Source: Plantago ovata
Taxonomy: Eukaryota; Streptophyta; Magnoliopsida; Lamiales; Plantaginaceae
Length of the DNA: 64,000 bases
Assembly (NCBI GenBank): GCA_028274465.1
Contig: CM051458.1
Location: 13,159,566 to 13,223,565, forward strand
Direction of reading: 5' to 3'
Position 1 is the first letter of the stretch. Each line of letters begins with the position of its first letter. Positions 31,873 to 44,045 of this stretch are shown here, piece after piece. Below the pieces are notes generated by a model. The model ran no database searches. It had not been told where the DNA came from and saw only the letters and a list, made by a program, of their open reading frames with translations. The translations under genes and the position numbers were made by a program.

Positions 31873-34083
31873 ATGGTGGGACATAATTATTCAACTCGGA
31901 ACCAAGGTGCTAACAATTTGTCCGCAATAGGAATAGGAAGACCACCAGGAAGAGGAAGAGGAAAATCAAGAGGAGGAAGAGGAAATAGTGGAGTCAATAG
32001 AAATGTAAATGTAGGGAGAGGAAATGCGCAACAAGATGGAGATACCGCGAGTTACTCAGCCACAAACTCGCTGGTCAATGAGCAAGAGAGAGAGAGAAGA
32101 TTGGTTGTGCAAAGAGCAGAACTGAATAATTTGGAACACCGAAGGAGAGTAACAGAGGAAGAGTTACGTCAACTCGAAGATGCCAGAAGAAATCTTGTGC
32201 AAGATAATCTAGCAAGGACGGTGTGGCCAGTGGGAACAAGCCTACCAAATGAGACAACACTTCAAGGATCACAACCGCTGAACCCTCTAGCACCACCATT
32301 CATCCTCGGCTCAACAGAGGGAGTAGTTACGACAGCTATCCCGATACAAGATGCACAAGCTCAAGAGAGAAATTTTGTGTTGCCAAATGGGCATGTGTTA
32401 GACAATCGTGCACTTTTTGGTTTAACAAATGAGCAACTAAGTCTTCTTCATGACTTGTTTCAGTGTGAGCTAGGAGGTACAACTGAGATTCCAACTTCTT
32501 TATTAGGACCACCCCATACTCAGATAGCCACAACAAGAGAAAACATCCGACATGTTACTTTGCCCTTAGCTACTCAACCTATGAGAAGTGTGGTTGATCT
32601 GACCAACAATGACCTCGTGAACTCTCAGGATAACATCCGTCATATTAATCCTCCCGTTCCAACACGACCGTTAAATTTAGAATTGAATGGGACATCAAGC
32701 AGACCAATTCAAGATAGACTCACCTTTCCATGGGAGACAAGGACTACTCAAGGTCAGTTGCAAGATGCTACGAGGCCAGAAGACTTAAGACAAGTGCTAC
32801 AAAGAAGGTCAGAGATTCACGCGGAAAGTACAAGAGCAATCCCATCATCAGGGATAAGCACAGCTCAGCTAATCCCGACTCAGGATGCGATGGTTACCAC
32901 TATACATCGATCCCAGGAACAAGCAAGAGATACTCAAGCACGAGGTGGTCAAGCAAGACAAGAGGTGGAGAAACAATTGACACCGGAAGAGATAGCAAAA
33001 GAGCAGAGAGAACTTCTTAAAAAGATGAATGATCTAAGTAAGCAAATATCATCTAAAGAGAAGGAGAGAATCCAGATCAAGAACCCATTGAGTTTGGAAA
33101 TCAGAAAAGGGCAAAAGAAACCGGACACCACCATACCCTCATTAGAGCAATATTATGGAAAGTCTTGTCCCTATGGTTTCATAAGCAGGTTCGAGAGCAG
33201 GATGGAGGCTTATGGCCATAACGAGAACATGTGTGCCTTGACATTCCCAACTACACTCTTTGATGATGCGATGGAATGGTGGGGAAGATTAGCACATGGA
33301 TCGATCAAGAGCTATGAACAACTGAAGAGTGAGTTTGTTCACAAGTTTGAAAGGATGAGGAAAATCAAAAAGCCAGCCACGGACCTCAAGAAAATCATTC
33401 AGGATCCTCAAGAGAATGTACGTCACTTTCTCGCGAGATTCAATGAGATAGCTATGGAGGTTGAACCCCACAATGTCAAACAAAGAGCAATATACTTGTA
33501 TGAGAATACAACTAATCAGATACTCAAAGATGTGATAGCCACAAATGGACAAAATCTTGAGACAGATGAAGATTTTGATGAGATGTGCTCTAGCTTTAAG
33601 AACTCTGAAGATTTTAGAGAAAATGCGCAGATCAGAGCGGGACACAAGAAAGACAAGGAACCAATCTACCCGAACAATTCCTCGAAGTTCAGGAAGCAAG
33701 ATCAAAGAGGAGGAAAAGAGGGGAGAAACCATTTCCCGAGGGAGAGAACTCCTCCAAAGAGATACACATATTACACAGCTTTAAATCGACCAAGATCCGA
33801 CATCTTGGCATCGATAGTTGTGCAGAAGATGAACATCAAATGGCCAAAGCCCATACAACCATCAGAGAGATCTGAAAGCTCCAGATTTTATTGTAAATTT
33901 CATATAGGGAAAGGTCATGACACGGAAGATTGTATGTGGCTAAAGACTGAGATAGAAGGGTTAGTCAGAGATGGTTATTTGAGAAAGTTTGAAGCCAAAG
34001 AGGAACAATCAAGACATGACCGAAGAGATCGACAAAGAAAAGAAAGAAGAGAGGAAGATAGAGAAGGGAGGTATGAGGATTAA
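31873..34083 (+). CDS. Tat gag
   Basis: Starts MVGHNYSTRNQG, with a Gly/Arg-rich N terminus (GRGRGKSRGGRG) and a coiled-coil segment (about residues 70-110). The capsid retrotrans_gag domain is at about residues 425-560 (YGFISRFESRMEAYGHNENM, FDDAMEWWGRL, FVHKFERMRKIKKPATDL). A CHC-type nucleocapsid motif FYCKFHIGKGHDTEDC lies near residue 675, before a very Arg/Glu-rich tail. The 736 codons are open. TAA at 34081-34083 is followed in the same frame by continued coding into protease, so the stop is either a programmed boundary or a single nonsense mutation. Confidence 0.85.
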   Translation: MVGHNYSTRNQGANNLSAIGIGRPPGRGRGKSRGGRGNSGVNRNVNVGRGNAQQDGDTASYSATNSLVNEQERERRLVVQRAELNNLEHRRRVTEEELRQLEDARRNLVQDNLARTVWPVGTSLPNETTLQGSQPLNPLAPPFILGSTEGVVTTAIPIQDAQAQERNFVLPNGHVLDNRALFGLTNEQLSLLHDLFQCELGGTTEIPTSLLGPPHTQIATTRENIRHVTLPLATQPMRSVVDLTNNDLVNSQDNIRHINPPVPTRPLNLELNGTSSRPIQDRLTFPWETRTTQGQLQDATRPEDLRQVLQRRSEIHAESTRAIPSSGISTAQLIPTQDAMVTTIHRSQEQARDTQARGGQARQEVEKQLTPEEIAKEQRELLKKMNDLSKQISSKEKERIQIKNPLSLEIRKGQKKPDTTIPSLEQYYGKSCPYGFISRFESRMEAYGHNENMCALTFPTTLFDDAMEWWGRLAHGSIKSYEQLKSEFVHKFERMRKIKKPATDLKKIIQDPQENVRHFLARFNEIAMEVEPHNVKQRAIYLYENTTNQILKDVIATNGQNLETDEDFDEMCSSFKNSEDFRENAQIRAGHKKDKEPIYPNNSSKFRKQDQRGGKEGRNHFPRERTPPKRYTYYTALNRPRSDILASIVVQKMNIKWPKPIQPSERSESSRFYCKFHIGKGHDTEDCMWLKTEIEGLVRDGYLRKFEAKEEQSRHDRRDRQRKERREEDREGRYED

Positions 34084-37000
34084 GGGAAGAGTAGAGAGCG
34101 AGATTATCATCAGAGAAACAAGGAAAGACAAAGGGATGAAGACGAAGATGATGATAACTTGCCAAGGTTTGGAGTCATAACCATATCAGGAGGACCGGCA
34201 GGGGGAGACACAAGGAAAGCTAGAGAAAAGACGGCCTCATATCTAAGAGAGATTGCTGATGCATATGGAGACCCATGTGTAAAAACTTCAGCTGGAAACA
34301 AAATAACATTTGACGACAGCGAGATCCCAAATCAGATCCCATGCAACGGAGACACCGAAGAGCCGGATGTACCCTTGGTAATTTCGGCGGATATCGCGGC
34401 CTATACGGTGAGAAAGGTTCTGGTTGATATGGGAAGCTCGGTCAATGTTATATTGCTAAGGACGTTGAAGAGAATGAGGGTTGATCTCAGAGAAATGGAA
34501 AAGGTCGGGAGCTCCTTAGTTGGTTTTGGAGGTGAACAGATTTACCCGTTGGGAAGGGTTTACTTGAAAGTGTCCCTCGGTACAAAGCCACAAAGAGTAA
34601 CACGACATATACCATTCCTAGTGGTGGACATTGAGTTTTCTTACCAAGTGGTGCTAGGTAGACCAGCTCTTAGAGTCTTTCAAGCAGTAGCATCAACTCT
34701 ACATAATAGAGTAAAGTTTCCTACTCCGGCTGGAATAGGAGAAGAAGTGGGAAACATAAATCAAGCTTGGGATTGTTATACTCTCTCGGTCAGAAGAAAC
34801 TCACTTTCAAAAGAAGAGGCAAGAGACCGCAAGTCAAGAGAGGAAAGAGAAATGTTTGTCATTAAAGAAGCACCAACAAAAAAGCGAAAAGTAAGTCCGT
34901 CACTTACTAAGGACCAAAGAAGAGAAGAAGCTCGAAAAGCAAGAGAAGAGCCCATAGAGGAAGAGATCCACCCGGAGGAGTACAAGGTCATCCCAGAGGA
35001 TCCCGTCGCTCCAACTCCTAAGAAAAGATTCTTACAACAAAATAAGATACAACCCAAAGAGGCAATCAGAGAAGTGCAGATCATAGACGGATATCCTGAG
35101 AAAACAACAAGGATAGGAACAGAGATGGATTGGGAAGTCGAGTGTAAGCTAATAGCGTGTCTCAAGGAGAACGCAGATGTGTTTGCTTGGAGCACAAATG
35201 ACTTGGTAGGGATTGATCCGTCTGTAGCAGTTCACCGGCTGAACATGGACCGTAAGATCACGCACATAAGGCAGAAGAGAACTAATTTTGGACCGAAGCA
35301 AGAGGCAACTAGCGCTGCAGAGGTAGAGAGATTGTTGAAAGCCGGACACATTGAAGAGGTTTGTTATTCAAATTGGGTTTGCAATGTGGTGTTGGTGGAA
35401 AAGCCAGGAACCGGCAAGTGGATGATGTGTAATAACTTTACACGACTCAACAAATTCTGCCCGAAGGATCCTTACCCTCTCCCAAGGATAGATCAGCTGG
35501 TGGATTCAACAGCGGGATGTGCTTTGTTGAGCTTTATGGATGCGTATCAAGGCTTTTACCAAATCAAGATGGCAAAAGAGGATATCCCAAGAACAACATT
35601 TTTTGCAGCTGGATGTGTTTATTGCTTCAAGGTCATGCCATTCGGGTTGAGAAACGCAGGAGCAACTTACCAAAGACTTGTGAACCAAATGTTCAAGGAG
35701 GAGCTAGGTAAGACAATGGAAGTTTATGTGGATGACATGCTTGTAAAGAGCAAGAAGGAGGTTGATCATATAGCACATTTGAACAAGTGTTTTGCTATCT
35801 TGAGAAAGTATGGGATGAAACTCAACCCCGCAAAAATGCACTTTCGGAGTGAAAGGTGGAAAGTTCTTGGGTTATATGGTCACAGACAGAGGGATAGAAG
35901 CAAACACTGAGAAGATTAAGGCGATACAAGATTTACCACACCCAACGACACATCATGAGGTACATCAGTTAGTAGGGAAAGTGATCGCTTTGAGCCGATT
36001 CATTTCTCGCTCCGCAGAAAAGAATCTTCCATTCTTTAAGGTTTCGAAAAAAACCGAGAAAGAGAAAAAGGACAAGGCAAATTTTGTGTGGAACGCGGAA
36101 TGTAGGCAAGCTCTAGAAGATTTGAAGAACTACCTTCAGTCTCCGCCTTTGTTGTCCAAGCCATTAGATGGAGAGCCACTCTACTTATACTTAGCATTCG
36201 CCCGTGAAGCAATAAGCTCAGTTTTGGTGAGGATTCAAGGAGCTGATTGCCTCCCAATTTACTATGTGAGTAAAGCTTTGGCCCCCGCGGAGACAAGGTA
36301 CTTAGACATGGAAAAGCTAGCATATGCTTTGCTTTATACCTCAAGAAAGTTGAAGCCATACTTTAGATCTCACAAAGTGATTGTGTTAACTCATGAGCCC
36401 CTAAAGCAAGTACTGGGAAAGCTGGAGCACTTGGGGAGATTGGCAAAGTGGGCAATTGAATTGAGTGAACATGAGGTAGATTTTCAAGCTCCGTCAGCTA
36501 AGAAAGCTCAAGTGATAGCAGATTTCATAGTGGAGTTCCCATCCAAGTCTACTCCCATCATCACAGAAGAAGAAGAGAGCAGAATAGCATCCGTCATGAC
36601 TTTGGAAGAAGCTCAGGATATTCAGCTTGGGAAAGAGAGAGAGGTAGGACAAGGGGATGGAAAATGGGAGGAGAATAAAAGAGATAAAGAGTATTGGGAG
36701 ATGAAAGTTGATGGTTCTTCACTAACGAGCATGGGAGGAGCAGGAGTATATTTGGCTGGACCAAGAGGAGCGGAGTTAGAGTTTGCCATATCTCTACCGT
36801 TCAAAGTGACAAACAATGAAGCAGAGTATGAGGCACTTTTAAATGGGATGAAGATAGCCAAAGCATTGGGAGTCGAATACTTAGAAGCACGCACAGACTC
36901 ACAGTTAGTCGAGTATCAATATCAGGGGCAATTTGAAGCAACGCACCCGAGCATGAGGAGCTACTTGACCCTATTGAAGGAAGAAGCTGAAGAGTTCAAA

Positions 37001-38384
37001 GAGTTTCACTTAAGTTTGATACCTAGAAAGGAAAATGATAGAGCAGACGTACTAGCGAAGTACGCGTCAACTTCAGGAGCAATAGACACAAGGAGGATAA
37101 TGTTGATGGAGCAAACTAGGCCGTCCGTCATGGTCGAAGAGCAGCTCATCTTGAATATCGAGGAAGATGATAATTGGATGCAGGAGATCAGGAGATATTT
37201 GCTAAGGGGAGAACTCCCAATTATTAAGGACCATGCGAGAAGGGTGGTTGCATGGTCACTAAGATACTTAATGATTGGGAATGACTTGTACCGGAGATCA
37301 TTTGCAGGCACTCAATTGAGATGCTTAACAAATTTGGAAGCAAAACAGATTTTGGCAGAAGTGCATGAGGGAAGTTGTGGAAATCACTCTGGAGGAAGGT
37401 CATTAGCTCAGAAAGTTTTGAGGCAAGGATACTACTGGCCAAAGATCATCGCAGATGCTATCAGATATGCCAAAGCATGTACGGAGTGTCAGAAGTATGC
37501 CAAGCAAAGCACGAAGCCAGCTACAGAGCTCAAGCCAACTATAATCACTTGCCCATTTGACAGATGGGGCATTGATATAGTAGGGCCATTACCAAAAGGA
37601 ACGGGGCAAAAGAAGTTCCTAATCGTAGCAGTGGAGTATTTTTCCAAATGGGTCGAGGCAGAGGCGGTGTCCACAATTTCAGAAAACAAGGTACTGGACT
37701 TCATTTGGAAGAATATAGTGTGTCGGTTTGGACTACCAAGAGTTATAGTCTCGGACAATGGAACACAATTCTCGGGAAAAAAGCTCAAAGAGTGGTGCAA
37801 GAAGATGAAGATAGAGCAAAGGTTCACATCAGTGTACTACCCACAGTCAAATGGTCAAGTGGAGAGAATCAACAGGACATTGGTGGAATTCATTGAGAAG
37901 AGACTTAGAGCATGTCAAGGAGATTGGGTAGATGAGCTAGATGGAGTTCTGTGGGCATACAAGACTACTTGAGAACAGCAACCCAAGAAACACCATTTCA
38001 CTTGGTCTATGGATCAGAGGCTGTGATCCCGGCTGAAGCAGTGGTGGAGACCCTAAGGATACAAGGTTATGAACCGGGAGACAATCATGAGGCAAGAGTT
38101 ATGGACTTAGACACATTGGAGGAGCTAAGGAGTACGGCTTTAGTGAGGATCATAAACTACCAAAACAGAGTGGCAAGGAGCTAAAACAAAAATGTGAAGA
38201 ACAGAGAACTGCAAGTGGGAGACCTGGTACTGAGGAAAGCAACACAGCAAGATGGAACAGGCAAACTTGAACCAAAATGGAAAGGGCCGTACAAAATAAC
38301 CAAAGCAAAAACAAATGGCAGCTACGAGCTAGCAGATGAAGAAGACAAAGGATGGAAGAGACCCTGGAACATCAGAACCTAAGG
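34084..38384 (+). pseudogene. Tat pol: protease, reverse transcriptase, RNase H, integrase, lightly broken
   Basis: Protease has VDMGSSVNVILL (usual D-T/S-G replaced by D-M-G) and VVLGRPAL. Reverse transcriptase has KWMMCNNFTRLNKFCPKDPYP, MPFGLRNAGATYQRL and YVDDMLVKS. RNase H has MKVDGSSLTSMGGAGVY, NNEAEYEAL and ARTDSQL. The integrase zinc finger is H-E-G-S-C-G-N-H plus C-T-E-C. The catalytic core keeps D (GIDIVGPLP), D (SDNGTQF) and E (NGQVERINR). Lesions: a 1-nt frame change near 35855, another near 37970 after WAYKTT, and an in-frame TAA at 38182-38184. The C-terminal part (LQVGDLVLRK, PKWKGPYKI) is recognisable. It is one of the better preserved pols here. Confidence 0.9.
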
Positions 38385-38389
38385 AAATT

Positions 38390-39742
38390 CTACACCTAGG
38401 AAAAGAAGAACAGGGATGGGAGAGTAGAAGATCACCTAGGAACTTTGTTATTTTGTTTTATCTTCCTTTTGAACCCTTTTATTTGTTTAAAAAGAGTTGT
38501 AATGATTTCCGTCAAATTCATTAGCAGCTACTTATGAACAATTCAGTTTTGTGTAAAGTTATTGTGGCCTTAACACTTTAGATTTACGTCAAATCCACAT
38601 CAAGATAGCAAGTTCGACAGATAAAGATGTTATTATAATGTAAAGATTATAATAAAGAAGTCGAAAGAAGAAGAAGAGAAAGAGTAAAGATTTATTGAAG
38701 CTAATCAATAAATAAGCTGGAGACGGGTCGAGACAAAAAAGTTTTACCGGGAAAATTTCTAGCTCTTAACTTATTAAAATAAGTACCGGGAAAGCTTCGC
38801 ATATTTTACGTCAAAAGAGCGTCGGATAGGGAGACGGATCGAGATAGCGAATTTTCACCGGGAAAATTTCTAGCTCTTAACTTATTAAAATAAGTACCGT
38901 GAAAGCTTCGCATATTTTACGTCAAAAGAGCGTCGGATAGGGAGACGGATCAAGACAGAGAATTTTCACCGGGAAAATTTCTAGCTCTTAACTTATTAAA
39001 ATAAGTACCGTGAAAGCTTCGCATATTTTACGTCAAAAGAGCGTTGGATAGGGAGACGGATCGAGACAGAAAATTTCACCGAGAAAATTTTTAGCTCTAA
39101 CTTATTTAAATAAGTACCAAGAAGAGCTTCGCATATTTTGCATCGAAGAAGAGTCGGAAAAGAAAAGCCACGGAAAAAGTTTCCGTACCTCTAGGACTTG
39201 GGTAAATTATTTTCTCAAAAAGAATAATGGTCCAAGCCTTAGAAACTTGGGTAAATTATTTTCTGAAAAAGAAGAGAAAGAATTGGTTGCAGAAAATTAT
39301 TTTCTGAGTAAATAGTCCGAAGATCAGGGACTTTAATTCCCATTAAGGTTAGGAATTTAAGTTCACAAAGAGTATCGGAGCAGTGGAAGATACGATTAAT
39401 TTTAACAAGTTGAATCATTATCTATAAACGATAAATCAAATTCAAAGTTCCGAACCTTATGGACTTGTTGAAAATACAGATGCAAAGAGGCATACCTCCA
39501 TGAGTTAAATATATTCGAATATAAAAAACTTGTTTGAATTACAGATTACTTCGGGGCATACCCCGGACTAAAAGGAAGTCATCAATCGTCACGAGTCCGA
39601 GACTGAGAGAACTTGGAAGATTCTTCGTTATCTCCAACTTGATCAGCTGTATCTTGTTCCATAGCTTCTTTAGTCATCCGGGCTAAATTTTCCGCTGCTT
39701 GGCTTCCGCAGCTGCCCGAGCTAGGTCCTCCAAGTGAAGCTT
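38390..39742. other. Non-coding spacer between Tat pol and the antisense gene
   Basis: Contains the 111-bp tandem repeats and shorter near-repeats of TTGGGTAAATTATTTTCT (39189, 39246). No gene is supported. Confidence 0.7.
38690..39150. repeat. Tandem repeat, about four units of 111 bp
   Basis: The anchor GCTTCGCATATTTTACGTC recurs at 38794, 38905 and 39016, and degenerates at 39126. Each unit also carries TTCACCGGGAAAATTTCTAG and CTTATTAAAATAAGTACCG. Confidence 0.92.
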
Positions 39743-42700
39743 CTAGCTAAGCCACGGAAGAGGGGCATACGGATTGGTGTTAAGCTCAGTAACAGTCGGA
39801 AACGGAGGAATATAGAAGTTGTTCTTGAACGAGCTTTCCACGTTTCCTGCTGCCCAGGCCTCCGGATCTGCATCACATCTCCGAATCTCCTCCCTCTCCC
39901 GAGTCTCCTCCCACTCCTTGCACAGAGTCTTCACTTCCTCAAAGAGGCTGTAGTCCGTGGTCGTCCGATCACCGGATATGGGAGATTTAACCAGGCCCGG
40001 TTCTCCCTCTCATACTTCTCAAAGGGCATGAGATACCAGTACCGGAGAATATCGGGAGAGAACCCTGGAAGGCGAGGATCTTGGTTTGTGAATTTTAGGT
40101 CAGAACCTTCCGAAGCTACGAGACTTACAAACGCGTCTTGGCCAAGTTGATCATTGGGGATGGTTGGAATTTGGGGATCGTCTTCACCGCCCGGCCCTTT
40201 AAAAATGTCTAGCTTGTTAGCTTCCCAATCGAGGTCCGCTGGAATAAGACCCGCAGCTTTGAGCTGTCCAATACAGGCGCTGAATCCGTCCACCCGGGCC
40301 TTGTCATATCCCATGGCCTTAGCATACTGGAAGGAGATGCTCTTGAGAAAATCTTGGACCGTGTCCTTCCGGGAGCCAACAAATCCGATCATTAGAGCCT
40401 GATGGAAGTGCTCTAACATGTTCATGTAGCACGCGTGAGTCTCTTGTTGGTCCCGGATCAAGGCTAGGCACCCTTCAACTTCCTTCCGCTGCTTATCATA
40501 AGCCGTCTGGAGCTTAGACAATTCCTCACGGAGCTGCGAGGTCTCGACAACCTGTTTCCGGAGATCCAGCACTTCGCCTTCCAAAAGGGCCATCTTCAGC
40601 AGTTTAGCCTCCGCCTCTTGTAGGCTAACTCGGACCAGGGCAAGCTTTTCCGAGAGGGCAATCCTCTCGAGCTCAGAGGCATGTAGGTTGCCCTCCAGCA
40701 TGGACTTCTCATTCTCGGCAGCAACGGAGATGCCACAAACCGCTAAACCAAGCTGCAGAAGAAATTGGTTAGAAAACGAGGAACGGAGAAGTGAGAAATA
40801 AGGAACGGAAAAGTAAACGGAATATTACCCGAGAGAAGGACTCCTCCAAGAGACGGATACGATCTGCGGATTCAAGGGAAGCGATGCGGACAATCTCTGT
40901 CTCGCGATCGAATTCCGCTTCATCAGCATAAGCGGCCGGACCAGCACCCCTTCTTTTCTTGGATTTGACCGGGGGTTCGACCACTGCTTATTTTTGCCGG
41001 TAGGGTCGACAACAGGAGCAACGGAAGTACCATCTCCGGACTTCGAGGCCTTGAAGGCATCCCCCATTAATTTTTTGGAGGGATCGGAGCTGTAGTAGCC
41101 GCGGAGGAAGGACCGGTAGCAGCAGGGACCGGAACATGTGCAGGTTGATCGATCTCCATCGCATCAGTGTCCGGAGCAGTTTTGCTCTTAGCTTTCCGAG
41201 GCTGCTTGGGTTGAGGCTTGGCAGCGTTCGTTCATTTTATTCTCAGCCTTTCGCTCATCGGAGCGACGCTTAGCCTCTTCCGGAGTGAGGCCTTTCCGGC
41301 TCGACTCCATCTCTTGAGCTGGAAGCTTCGCGAGCTTACGACGCTCTTCCTCTTGTCTCCATTTAACCCCATCCTTCGGATGTTCCTGGGGGAAGACAGT
41401 TAGTTGGTTGGTTGTTCCGGTTCTCACCTTTTTCCGCCTCTCTGCAGCCATTTTGGCTTCAATAGCAGCCTGGAGTCTCCGAGCCTCAGCCATCAGGTAA
41501 TCAAGCCAATCGTCTGAAAACAAAGAAAGAAAAGAAGTGTGAGACAGTCGGAAAATTAAAAAATTGAAAGAGGCGGAAAACATAAAAATACATCTTTTAC
41601 CGAAGCTATCATTTTTATACGGGCGCAAGTCTACGGGGTCCGTGAGGTTGGCAAAGGCCGAAAGAGGTTGCATTGTTAGCACACAAATAAATACTTTTCC
41701 GGGTTCTTTGCAATACTCCGTGCCCGCATGGCAGCAGCCCAGGGGCTCCAGTGATCCCGCACCGGACGGTAGTCAGTCGGAGACTCTTTGTTAAAGTCGT
41801 ACCGGACGTTGAAATATTTGCGCTCGGTCTCCGGTGCTCCAGGTTTTAACTTGTATCTAAAATAGAAGTAGCGGGACCACCAGGCGGAGCCCAAGGAGTT
41901 CGGACTCTCAAGAATAAAGTAGAAATATTGGCGCGGTTTGAACTGCCAATAATAACAAGTCCCCGACAAGGAGACAGTGAAAGCCTGACAGAAGTTGGAA
42001 AAGGTGATCGGCTCGTTCTTCTTTTTCATAAGAACTCTGAAGCATATTAAGTTAGCCAAAGAGATTGGCATAACTTGCATCGGAGTAATGTCCAGTGAGC
42101 GAAAGATGGCGGCGAACTCTTCAATAAACGGAATCCTCCATCCGAGCTCGAGAGAAACGACGAAGCATGTTAAAGCTCCGTCGGGGCAGTTATATATGGC
42201 ATCGTCAGGACCCGGAGCAATGATCTCAATGTCATCAGGGATGGTAAATTTCTTGCGGAGCAGCGGAAGTTGGTCTTCAGTAACCTTGGACTTAATGGTA
42301 GGTATCCATCCGTCCTCGTTAGTCTCTCGGGTTTCGCTGAATAAGTGTATATCATCTCGGAGCCTCTCGTAACGTTTACGGAGAGCGGGCTCGAGATGAT
42401 CCATCTTCACCTCCGTCCCCGCATTGTTAGCTTCCTCTTCATCATCCTCGGAAGGACCGTCTTGAGCTGCATTATCTCCGACTCCCTCTATTGTGTTAAT
42501 GGCACAGACCTCTCTGAGAGGCGCAACTTCATGTACCCTCGGCGGGTTGGATGTCTCCGGCTCTCTAAAAGTTAGCTGTGGATGGGCATATATAGGTTCT
42601 GAGTTAGCTTCTAAGTCAGGCTCGGAGGTACATCTGTAATTGTACCCTCCGTATCTACAAAGAAGCCGGAGAGGTGAGGGGAGTTCTACCTTACGACGAG

Positions 42701-42975
42701 GAGGCTCGTAAACGGACAACTGACGGTTGAAAGAGGGTCCGTGAGATTGATCTCGACCAATCAGAGCCGGGGAGTGGGGTACGGACGAGCTCGGACCAGC
42801 TTCATTCCTCTCTAACCGAGAGGTGGAAGGAGCATGACTTCCGCCCCCTATATCGAAAGAAGATTCGGAAGAGGAGCCCGAATCGAAGAAGAAGAAGAGC
42901 TGCTCTCGTTGACGTCGATTCGGAGGAAGATGGGAGATCTGTAAGATCTACAATCTTAGGGTTAACCTCGGACAT
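39743..42975 (-). pseudogene. Antisense multi-exon gene of Tat element, 'putative gypsy type transposon' domain plus coiled coil
   Basis: On the strand opposite to gag-pol. A TATA box (43286-43293) and a leader with an intron (donor about 43127, TTTTAG acceptor 42976) lead to ATG at 42975: MSEVNPKIVDLTDLPSSSES. A small indel in the serine-rich stretch shifts frame. The domain at about 42380-41690 (DGALTCFVVSLELGWRIPF, EEFAAIFRSLDITPMQVMP, CYYWQFKPRQYFYFILES) resembles PF04195 (Transposase_28). Later exons include AEARRLQAAIEAKMAAERRK (with an intron after it, 41429-41387), Lys/Glu-rich helices, a long coiled coil (40701-40400) and a C-terminal part ending at 39743. A frame change sits near 39935. 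Function is unknown; a DNA- or RNA-binding regulatory role is only a guess. Confidence 0.7.
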
Positions 42976-43285
42976 CCTAAAAGCGAAAGAAAGAAGGGAA
43001 GAATAAGTGGTAGTCCGAGGGTCAATTTATTTGTTTTTCAAAAAAAGAAAAGAAAAAGAAAATAAGTACTACTATTAAACATCAGCGGAAAGTAAAAATT
43101 GAAAAGATTAAAGGAAAGGGAGTTACCTGGAAGATATGAGTTGTGGAAAGGCAAAGTCTCCGAAGCTGCACAAGTTAGGATTACGTCGTTAGCAAGACTG
43201 TTCCGGGGCTCAGATACGGAATGCAAAAATTTCTCTCTCTAGATTTCTTTAAAAAGTTTGTGAATGAAGAAAAAAGTTGACCAGC

Positions 43286-43293
43286 TATTTATA
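43286..43293 (-). promoter_or_regulatory. TATA box of the antisense Tat gene
   Basis: Minus strand CCCTATAAATAG, followed about 60 bases later by an AGAGAGAGAA leader and then a spliced 5' UTR up to the ATG at 42975. Placement and context fit a plant core promoter. Confidence 0.65.
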
Positions 43294-43675
43294 GGGAGGG
43301 ACAAAATCGAGAAGTCCAATCGACGTGACCGTTGACATTAAATCTTGACCGTACAAAAGAATCAAATCAACGGACGAGATGAAGACAACACACGAAAGTT
43401 ACTGTTCAAACCCTCGAAAGTTGTGACCTACGTGGAATGAAAGATAAGGAAGGATCGGGGTCATTATCCAGATGACAAGGTCCGAAAATCATTTTAAAAT
43501 TGAAAATTTTATCATAACATACACATAGGCACGGATACTTAGTATACACGCGCATTAAGCTTATCAGCATATAGACACTGATAGTCTGCATAACATTCAT
43601 CATATTTGCATTAAAATGATGATTCAGACCCTGATTATTTGGATAACGACAAAGAATCGGATACAGCGCAACGGA

Positions 43676-43890
43676 ACAAGAAAGATACGGACACGGCGTC
43701 CAAAACGTCACCTCATGAAAAACGGACACGACGTCTAGTGAAGTAATGACACAGGTACGGAATACGAAAGACACGGATACGGACCCGGCGTCCAAAACGT
43801 CACCTCATGAAAAACGGACACGACGTCTAGTGAAGTAATGACACAGGTACGGAATACAAGAGATACGGATACGTCGTCCAAAATGTCACC
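43676..43890. repeat. Tandem repeat of about 90 bp upstream of the antisense promoter
   Basis: Two full units and one partial, containing GGCGTCCAAAACGTCACCTC and CGACGTCTAGTGAAGTAATG. The ACGTCAC/GACGTC cores resemble bZIP-type sites. The mirrored array is at 29937-30165. Confidence 0.88.
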
Positions 43891-44028
43891 TTAAGAGTTA
43901 CGAGAATCTCACCCCCAATAACACTTTTGGAGGCACGGACAGAATAGGATCCTCGATAAAAGAGGGTGATAAAATCATTCTCAACCACTTACAGTATAGT
44001 TTCACACTATCTTCTACTAAGATACTCT

Positions 44029-44045
44029 GAAACTACGGGGACATA
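44029..44045 (+). other. Possible Tat polypurine tract
   Basis: GAAACTACGGGGACATA precedes a TGTTGATAAG that could be the LTR start. The LTR start is not fixed by a second complete copy, so this is tentative. Confidence 0.4.

Noticed and set aside
38690-39150. Possible CRISPR-like array
   Set aside because: Units are contiguous 111-bp tandem repeats without unique spacers, inside a plant retroelement.
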